Source: an uncultured Mesorhizobium sp.
Lineage (GTDB): Bacteria > Pseudomonadota > Alphaproteobacteria > Rhizobiales > Rhizobiaceae
Assembly (NCBI GenBank): GCA_937958475.1
Contig: CALFXR010000071.1
Coordinates: forward strand, 1-11,859
Length of the DNA: 11,859 nucleotides
Direction: 5' to 3'
Shown: positions 1 through 5,444 of the stretch, piece after piece
Layout: every line of letters begins with the position of its first letter
How positions within the stretch are numbered: the first letter of the stretch is position 1
Program-made: the position numbers and the translations under genes
Notes under the pieces: model-generated
Told to the model about the DNA's origin: nothing
The model's input: only the letters and a program-made list of their open reading frames with translations
Database searches by the model: none

Positions 1-83
1 TCTACCGCTTCGCCGCGCTCTGCCTCTACGCGGCCGAGCGCAGGGCGGACCGGCCGGCCGACACGGCCCGCGCACAGGGCTGA
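1..83 (+). CDS. C-terminal end of an unidentified protein (partial)
   Basis: An open frame beginning at base 3 runs to a TGA at 81-83 and gives about 26 residues ending in ARAQG. The stretch begins YRFAALCLYAAERR, which reads like a short hydrophobic or helical segment followed by a charged tail. The gene starts outside the window, so neither length nor family can be judged. It converges on the acyl-CoA synthetase gene, with only 10 bases between the two stop codons. The other two forward frames are compositionally less protein-like. I do not recognise the product. Confidence 0.45.
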   Translation, partial: YRFAALCLYAAERRADRPADTARAQG

Positions 84-93
84 GGGCGGCCGC

Positions 94-2193
94 TCAGCGC
101 GTGCGGACCAGCGCGTCGAGGATGACGACGCCCTCGCCTTCCGCGCCGACCAGGATCGGGTTGATCTCGGCCTCGCCGACGCGGTCGCACAGCGCGAGGC
201 GCGAGAAGGCGGAGACGGCCCCGGCGAGCGCGGCGAGATCGCCGCGCGGACGCCCGCGGAAGCCGCGCAGCATCGCCATGCCCCTGATCTCGTCGAGCAT
301 TCCGGCGGCCTCCGCGGCCGAGACCGGCGCGGCGCGGACGGCGGCGTCGCGGTAGATCTCGGTCATGACGCCGCCCATGGCGACGGTGACCACCGGGCCG
401 ACGAGGGGATCGCGGGTCAGGCCGACCAGGACCTCGCCGAGGCCGCGGCGCATCTCCTGGACGAGCACGCCGTCGAGGCGGTATCCGGGACTGTAGGCTT
501 CCGCCGATCGGCGCATCGCGGCGATCCTCGCCACCAGTTCGTCGCGGCCGGCCACGCCGAGCGCGATGGCGCCGGCGTCGGTCTTATGCGGCAGGTCGGC
601 GGAGACCAGCTTCGCCACGACGGGATAGGGGAACGGCAGGTCGGCGGGGACATCCTCGTCCGCACCGAGGACGACCTGGCGCGGGCGGGCCAGCCCGAGG
701 GCCTCGAAGACGGCACCGGAGCGAACCTCGTCCAGCGTCCCGGCGGGTGCGCCGGCGAGCAGCTCGGCGGCAGCTTCGGGCAGGGCGAAACCTGCATCGT
801 CGCGCCGGCGCCGCGGGGCCATGAACAGCGACAGCGCCTCGGCGCAGGTCTCGACGGTGCGGAACGCGGGCACGCCGCCGGTCTCGAGCATGGCCAGGCT
901 GGCGGGTGCCTCGGGCAGCACGAAGGCCATGATCGGCGCGCGGCCGGCGACGCCTTCGGCGGCGACGTCGACGATCGGGCGGACCGCCTTCTCCGCGTCG
1001 AACTGCGCCGACGAGCCGATGACGACGAGGAGCAGGCCGGTCGCCGGATCGTCGGCGAGCGTCGAGACCACCTCGCGCATGGTCTCGTATTTCGTGCCGG
1101 CAAGCGTCACGTCGACGAGCTTGCCGTGGCCGAGCGGGATGTCCTGCGCCTCGAGCTTGCGCCGCGCCGCGCCGCTGCAACCGGCGATGGCGACGCCGCG
1201 CAGGCTGATCTGGTCGACGACCATGGCGCCGCCGCCGCCGGTCGTGGTGACCACGGTGACGCTCTTCGGCCGGCCGGTGCCGGCGCGACGGCGCGCCAGG
1301 ATGCGCGGCGCCTCCATCAGCGTCTCGAAGTTCCCGACCTGGCCGATGCCGATCTGGCGCAGGAACGCCGACACGGCCTCGCGCGAGCCGGTCAGCGCGC
1401 CCGTATGGGTCACCGACAGCGCCTGCCCTTCGTCGGACTGGCCGATCATGTAGGCGGTGATCGCCTTGCCGGCGTCGGCGGCGGCACAGGCGAAGCGGGC
1501 CAGCGCCTCAGGGTTGCGGATGGTCTCGAGGAACAGCGCGAAGCCGTCCGTGTCCGGATCGTCGAGCAGGAGGCTGCCGAGCTCGCCGATGCCGGCGGAA
1601 GCCTCGTTGCCGACCGAGATCAGCGTGGAGAAGTCGATGCCGCGCGCCTGGCCGCGCGAGAACAGCGTGCCGATGACGTTGCCGCTCTGCGACAGCACCG
1701 CGATGCGCCCGACGCCGAGCCGCTCGGCGCGGAACGCCGCGTTGGTGGTGCAGGCGAAGCCGGAGCGGGTCGCGACGACGCCGGTCGAGTTCGGTCCGAT
1801 CAGGAGGATGCCGGCCTCGCGCGCGATCCGGGTCAGCCGCGCCTGCCGCTCGCGGCCCTCGGGACCGGCCTCGGCGAAACCGTCGGCGAGCATCGACACG
1901 ACGCGCACGCCGGCGGCGGCGCATTCGGCGAGGCTGTCGATCGCGGCATCGGTGTCGAGCAGGATGTAGGCGTGGTCGACCCTTTCGGGGATCGCCCCGA
2001 CGCTCGCCCATGCGCGCAGGCCCATCACCTCGGCGCGGGTCGGATTGACCGGGTGGATGCGTCCGGCGAAGCCGTGGCGGAGAAGGAAGGCGAGCGGTCG
2101 CGCGGTCAGCTTCGCGGCCGAGGCGGACGCGCCGACGAGCGCGACGCTTTCGGGCGCGATCAGCGCCTGGAGGAGGGATCGGTCACGTGTCAT
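94..2193 (-). CDS. NDP-forming acyl-CoA synthetase (acetate--CoA ligase family)
   Basis: This 699-residue protein is a single-chain ADP-forming acyl-CoA synthetase, expected to join a carboxylic acid to CoA using ATP through a phosphohistidine intermediate in the cytoplasm. By eye, a Rossmann CoA-binding domain lies at about 11-105 (SVALVGAS, HPVNP), followed by two succinyl-CoA-ligase-like flavodoxin folds at about 160-300 and 308-460, and a C-terminal ATP-grasp domain at about 485-699. The predicted phosphohistidine is H263 in THTGALTGS. The matching ATP-grasp histidine is H536 in PHKTDAGAI. Length is normal for fused alpha+beta enzymes (about 700). It starts 22 bases after the acyl-CoA dehydrogenase stop, so the two are probably cotranscribed. 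The ATG at 2191-2193 is the natural start because the CoA-binding domain follows at once; the Shine-Dalgarno is weak. The family has many acid substrates, so the substrate here is unknown. Confidence 0.9.
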   Translation of the reverse strand: MTRDRSLLQALIAPESVALVGASASAAKLTARPLAFLLRHGFAGRIHPVNPTRAEVMGLRAWASVGAIPERVDHAYILLDTDAAIDSLAECAAAGVRVVSMLADGFAEAGPEGRERQARLTRIAREAGILLIGPNSTGVVATRSGFACTTNAAFRAERLGVGRIAVLSQSGNVIGTLFSRGQARGIDFSTLISVGNEASAGIGELGSLLLDDPDTDGFALFLETIRNPEALARFACAAADAGKAITAYMIGQSDEGQALSVTHTGALTGSREAVSAFLRQIGIGQVGNFETLMEAPRILARRRAGTGRPKSVTVVTTTGGGGAMVVDQISLRGVAIAGCSGAARRKLEAQDIPLGHGKLVDVTLAGTKYETMREVVSTLADDPATGLLLVVIGSSAQFDAEKAVRPIVDVAAEGVAGRAPIMAFVLPEAPASLAMLETGGVPAFRTVETCAEALSLFMAPRRRRDDAGFALPEAAAELLAGAPAGTLDEVRSGAVFEALGLARPRQVVLGADEDVPADLPFPYPVVAKLVSADLPHKTDAGAIALGVAGRDELVARIAAMRRSAEAYSPGYRLDGVLVQEMRRGLGEVLVGLTRDPLVGPVVTVAMGGVMTEIYRDAAVRAAPVSAAEAAGMLDEIRGMAMLRGFRGRPRGDLAALAGAVSAFSRLALCDRVGEAEINPILVGAEGEGVVILDALVRTR

Positions 2194-2215
2194 CGGCAGT
2201 CCGGCCCGTCCCTGG

Positions 2216-3367
2216 CTAGCCCTTGGCGCCCTGCGCGAAGCGGCGGTCGAAGATGCCCTCCGCGATGCGGTTCTTCAGGATCTCGACGGAACCTCCGGCG
2301 ATCATCCATCCGCGCGTGCGCCGCAAGCAGTACTGCACCGTGCTCTCCTCGGAAAAGCCCAGCCCGCCCATCACCTGCAGCGCCTCGTTGGCGGCGAAGT
2401 AGCCGGCCTCGTTGCAGGCGAGCTTCGCCATGGCGGTGTCCTGCGCCGAGGGCAGGCCGTCGCCGGCGTTGACCGCGGCGCGCATCAGCAGCAGCTGCGC
2501 GCTCTCGAGGCGTACCGCCATCTCGGCGAATTTCCATTGCAGGCCCTGGAACTCGCAGAGCGGGCGGCCGAACTGTCTGCGGGTCGACGCATGATCGCGC
2601 GCGACGTTGAAGGCATGGCGGCCGACCGCCACGGCGCGCGCCGAATTGCCGAGCCGCTCGACGTTGAAGCCGGCGATCTGCCGCTTGAATCCGCCGCGGC
2701 CGAGCAGGACGTTCTCGCGCGGGACGCGACAGTCGTCGAAGAACAGCGGCGACCATTCCTCGCCGTTCATGAAACGGGACGACTTGCCGATGGTGAAGCC
2801 GGGCGTTCCCCTCTCCACCAGGATCGAGCCGATGCCGTCCAGCCCCGGCCCGAAACGGACGTAGACGAGGAAGACCTCGGCCTCGCTGGAGTGGGTGCCG
2901 AAGATCTTCGAGCCGTTGATGACGAAGTGGTCGCCGTCCTCGACCGCGGTCGTCGCCAGTTCGGTGACGGCCGATCCGGCGTCCGGTTCGGTCATGCCGA
3001 GGGAAATCACCCGCCGGCCGGCGAGCAGGTCGGGCAGGTAGCGCGCCTTCTGCCGCTCGTCGGCGAATTCGGTGAAGGTGCGGATCGGGCCGAAATTGCC
3101 GGCCTGGACGACGTCGCCGCTGCGCGGGCACTGCTCGGCGACGGCCTGGATGGCGAGGATCGCGTCGACCAGGCTGCCGCCGATGCCGCCGTCCTTTTGC
3201 GGCACCGTGATGCCGAGCAGGCCGAATTCGGCGCATTTGCGCGCGACGTCCCAGGGAAACTCGTGCGAGCGGGCTCTTTCGGCGGCGCCTCCCGCCAGTT
3301 CGTTCCGCGCGAACCTGCTGACCGAATCGTAGAACAGCTGCTGCTCTTCGGTGAGTCTGAAATCCAT
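2216..3367 (-). CDS. Acyl-CoA dehydrogenase
   Basis: A flavoprotein of 383 residues, expected to oxidise an acyl-CoA to its 2,3-enoyl-CoA and pass electrons to electron-transfer flavoprotein. Family features are clear: the MDFRLTEEQQLF N-terminus, GMTEPDAGSA at about 124-133 (flavin site), RRQFGRPL at about 263-270, and IAGGSVEILKNRI at about 356-368. I chose the ATG at 3365-3367 because MDFRLTEEQ is the usual family start and GGGCAGG lies just upstream. An in-frame start 36 bases earlier (3403) would add 12 atypical residues. The catalytic glutamate of medium-chain enzymes (YEGT) is replaced here by an Ala-Gly context; E237 in NVERL occupies the position used as base by isovaleryl-CoA dehydrogenase (DLERL). 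That points to a branched or unusual acyl substrate, but does not prove it. It is the first gene of a unit with the acyl-CoA synthetase. Confidence 0.92.
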   Translation of the reverse strand: MDFRLTEEQQLFYDSVSRFARNELAGGAAERARSHEFPWDVARKCAEFGLLGITVPQKDGGIGGSLVDAILAIQAVAEQCPRSGDVVQAGNFGPIRTFTEFADERQKARYLPDLLAGRRVISLGMTEPDAGSAVTELATTAVEDGDHFVINGSKIFGTHSSEAEVFLVYVRFGPGLDGIGSILVERGTPGFTIGKSSRFMNGEEWSPLFFDDCRVPRENVLLGRGGFKRQIAGFNVERLGNSARAVAVGRHAFNVARDHASTRRQFGRPLCEFQGLQWKFAEMAVRLESAQLLLMRAAVNAGDGLPSAQDTAMAKLACNEAGYFAANEALQVMGGLGFSEESTVQYCLRRTRGWMIAGGSVEILKNRIAEGIFDRRFAQGAKG

Positions 3368-3401
3368 GTCCTGCCCGTCCACATGCATTGAGCATACGCA
3401 C

Positions 3402-3454
3402 ATTAGCCTAATACAGGCGTAGGAAAACTGGACTTGAAGTCAGGGTAGGCTAAT
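3402..3454. promoter_or_regulatory. Likely LysR operator in divergent promoter region
   Basis: Between the divergent acyl-CoA dehydrogenase and lysR genes lies ATTAGCCTAAT (3402-3412), a perfect 5-bp palindrome around one central C. TAGGCTAAT (3446-3454) is an exact inverted copy of ATTAGCCTA. CTAAT is the recognised half-site of GcvA-type LysR proteins, and the adjacent regulator looks GcvA-like. A second small palindrome, GACTTGAAGTC, is at 3431-3441. On the minus strand a weak promoter, TTCAAG-17-TGTATT, would overlap the first box, fitting control of the dehydrogenase operon. The repeats are seen directly; the binding is inferred. Confidence 0.55.
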
Positions 3455-3462
3455 CTCCGGTT

Positions 3463-4353
3463 ATGGATGATACGCGTCGCGACCTGCCGCTGAACCAGCT
3501 TCGGACATTCTCGATCACCGCCCGGCACAGCACGCTGACGGCCGCCGCGCAGCATCTGGGCGTGAGCCAGGTCGCCGTCAGCCGCCAGATCAAGGCGCTC
3601 GAGGCGTTCCTCGGCGTCAAGCTGTTCGAGCGCGGCCCGCGTTCGGTGCGGCTGACCGACGCCGGGCGGCTGTTCGGCCACGAGGTCGCCGAGGCGTTCG
3701 ACAAGCTGGACGACGCGACGCACCGCTTCCTCTCGGAGGAGGGGGCCAAGACGATCAACCTGCGCATCTATCCGACGCTCGCCCATCACTGGCTGCTGCC
3801 GCGGCTCTCCGGTTTCCTACGAGCGCATCCCGACTGGCGCATTCACCTGGACACGGCGGTCAAGCCGCTCGACTTCCGCAATACCGAACTCGACGTCGCC
3901 GTCCAGCTCGGCCATGGCGACTGGAGCAATGCCCGGTCGCGCAAGCTGTTCGACGAGGTGATCGACGTCGTCTGCAGCCCGACCTATGCGGAGGGGATGG
4001 CCGAGGCGGTCGCCGGCAGGATCCTCGCCGGCGCCGACCTGCTCCATGCAAAGTACCGGCGACGCGTCTGGGAGATCTGGGCGGAGGCAGCGGGCGTCGC
4101 AATCGACCGCAACCGCGGCCTGGAGTTCGATTCCTCCCTGCTCGCCTACAATGCGGCGGAACGCGGCTACGGCCTCGCCATCGGCCAGGTCGACCTCCTC
4201 GAGCGCGAACTCGCCGACGGCAGGCTGGTGCGTCCGTTCGACAGCCCGGTCAGGACCGGTGCCGCCTTCTACGTGGTCTGGCCGACGATGAAGTCGGTCC
4301 CGCCCCAGGTGCGCCAGTTCATCGACTGGCTGGCGGCGGCGTGCGGGGAATGA
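3463..4353 (+). CDS. LysR-family transcriptional regulator (GcvA-like)
   Basis: A 296-residue LysR-type regulator of normal length. The N-terminal winged helix-turn-helix covers about residues 8-67 (LNQLRTFSITARHSTLTAAA, then the recognition helix in SQVAVSRQIKALE, and LFERGPRSVRLTDAG). The periplasmic-binding-like effector domain runs from about 96 to 290, with the GcvA-type signature PTLAHHWLLPRLSGFL. It is divergent from the acyl-CoA dehydrogenase and shares a 95-base region with it that contains CTAAT boxes, so it most likely controls that operon and itself in response to a pathway metabolite. The ATG at 3463 gives the expected short lead before the helix-turn-helix. There is no good Shine-Dalgarno, and the second CTAAT box ends only 8 bases before the start, which suggests tight autoregulation. 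The ligand is unknown. It converges on ctaG, 54 bases away, with no clear terminator between. Confidence 0.93.
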   Translation: MDDTRRDLPLNQLRTFSITARHSTLTAAAQHLGVSQVAVSRQIKALEAFLGVKLFERGPRSVRLTDAGRLFGHEVAEAFDKLDDATHRFLSEEGAKTINLRIYPTLAHHWLLPRLSGFLRAHPDWRIHLDTAVKPLDFRNTELDVAVQLGHGDWSNARSRKLFDEVIDVVCSPTYAEGMAEAVAGRILAGADLLHAKYRRRVWEIWAEAAGVAIDRNRGLEFDSSLLAYNAAERGYGLAIGQVDLLERELADGRLVRPFDSPVRTGAAFYVVWPTMKSVPPQVRQFIDWLAAACGE

Positions 4354-4407
4354 ACGCCTGGCTTCCCGCCCGAAGGAGCATTGCCGCCGAATGGGGTTGT
4401 CGCGAAC

Positions 4408-5073
4408 CTACCTGTCGTATGGCGCGATCGGCGGACGGCCTGCGGCGAGGCTGTCCGACGCCGGATCCTCGAGGAGCCTGGCCACCAGAACCAGGCCGCC
4501 GGCGAGATAGACCAGGGCGCCGACCAGCAGCATGACGACGCCGCCGATCTGCTGGTCCTGTCCCGCGTCCAGCACCGTGCCGAAGCAGGTGACCTCTCCG
4601 ATGCCGTAGAGGGGGCGCGGGCTCAGCGCCAGCAACGCGCCGAGCAGCGTCATGTGGATCGATGTCAGCAGGAGCGAACCGGCGCCTGTCAGGGCGTGCA
4701 CGCGCTTGCCCGGCGCGGCGAAGCTCGTCGACCAGAGGAAGACGCCGGCGGCGAGGAACGTCGCCTGCTCGATGACCGTGACGGACGGCGAGGCTTCGGC
4801 GGCGGCCCGCATCGCCGGCGCGTGCCAGCCCCAGACGACGACGAGTTCGACGACCGAGGCCAGCGCCGGCATCGCCGCCGGCATCGCCGGCCCGGGCCGC
4901 CAGCGTTCCGGCATGCCCAGGGCGATGAGGGGTGCGGCGAGCGCCACCACGCCCATATGCGCGACCATTCCCGCCGAAAACGATTCCCGCCACGCGCCGA
5001 GAAGCGGGCCGAGCCAGATGAGCGCCAGCAGACCGACACCGGCCGGCAGTGCGAGGCGCGTCACCGCAGGCAT
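4408..5073 (-). CDS. ctaG: Cytochrome c oxidase assembly factor CtaG (caa3 type, PF09678-like)
   Basis: A polytopic membrane protein of 221 residues with about six to seven hydrophobic segments. It matches the caa3-type CtaG family, not the Cox11-type copper chaperone that shares the name. Recognisable family motifs are VAHMG (38-41), WGWHAP (81-86), SIHMTLLGALLALSPRPLYG (138-157) and DQQIGGVVM (173-181). The family is needed for assembly of active caa3 oxidase, probably through copper handling at the CuA or CuB site, with the conserved His and Met residues as candidate ligands. The ATG at 5071-5073 lies inside the end of the preceding membrane-protein gene (13-base overlap), so it is probably translated by coupling; no strong Shine-Dalgarno is seen. 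The frame stays open further upstream to 5409, but that part is arginine-rich shadow sequence. It is the last gene of the oxidase operon. Confidence 0.9.
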   Translation of the reverse strand: MPAVTRLALPAGVGLLALIWLGPLLGAWRESFSAGMVAHMGVVALAAPLIALGMPERWRPGPAMPAAMPALASVVELVVVWGWHAPAMRAAAEASPSVTVIEQATFLAAGVFLWSTSFAAPGKRVHALTGAGSLLLTSIHMTLLGALLALSPRPLYGIGEVTCFGTVLDAGQDQQIGGVVMLLVGALVYLAGGLVLVARLLEDPASDSLAAGRPPIAPYDR

Positions 5074-5444
5074 CCGGTGACGAAGAGCGCGGGAAGCGCC
5101 GTGAAGACGATGGCGACGAAGCTCAGCCCCGAGAGCAGCAGCGTTGCATAGCCCTGGAACAGCAGGCGGTCCCGTCTCGTCGGGTCGTCGTGGGGCGGGT
5201 CGTCCGTGCCGAAGCCCCACTGGCGCCAGGCAAGCATCGCCGACATCACGATCACCGCCAGCGCCAGGACGGTGACGAGCCCGATGGCGATCCGCAGATT
5301 GTCGAAGTCCATCCCGAGGAAGCCGGGCTTCTCGCAGAAGACCGCCGCGCCGACGTAACAGATCAGGAAATGCAGCGCCCATACCACGGGGGCGGTGAAC
5401 AGCGTCCACAGCGTTTCGACTTCCTTCGGCAGGAGGTGCCGCAT
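5061..5444 (-). CDS. Uncharacterised three-helix membrane protein in the caa3 oxidase operon
   Basis: A 127-residue protein beginning MRHLLPKEVETLW, with three predicted membrane segments at about 16-36 (PVVWALHFLICYVGAAVFC), 47-72 and 97-120, and a charged loop rich in Asp, Pro and Arg at about 80-93. I know no characterised function. The ATG overlaps the ctaD stop by one base (TGATG), with GGAGG 7 bases upstream (5452-5456), and its own stop overlaps the ctaG start by 13 bases. This fixed position between the catalytic fusion and the assembly factor suggests a small structural subunit, like the short subunit IV of other oxidases, or an assembly partner. H25, C29 and C37 in and after the first helix are possible heme or copper ligands. 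Sequence alone does not link it to a known subunit IV family. Confidence 0.82.
   Translation of the reverse strand: MRHLLPKEVETLWTLFTAPVVWALHFLICYVGAAVFCEKPGFLGMDFDNLRIAIGLVTVLALAVIVMSAMLAWRQWGFGTDDPPHDDPTRRDRLLFQGYATLLLSGLSFVAIVFTALPALFVTGCLR

Noticed and set aside
586..2472. Long plus-strand open frame (628 codons) opposite the acyl-CoA synthetase
   Set aside because: It mirrors the codon pattern of the real gene; its product is rich in Arg, Gly, Asp and Ala with no domain. Antisense shadow frames are usual in high-GC DNA.
2045..3391. Plus-strand open frame (448 codons) opposite the acyl-CoA dehydrogenase
   Set aside because: Low-complexity shadow translation without motifs; the minus strand carries a full acyl-CoA dehydrogenase.
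4354..4407. Bidirectional terminator between lysR and ctaG
   Set aside because: Only a 4-bp CTTC/GAAG stem is visible and no T-run on either strand.
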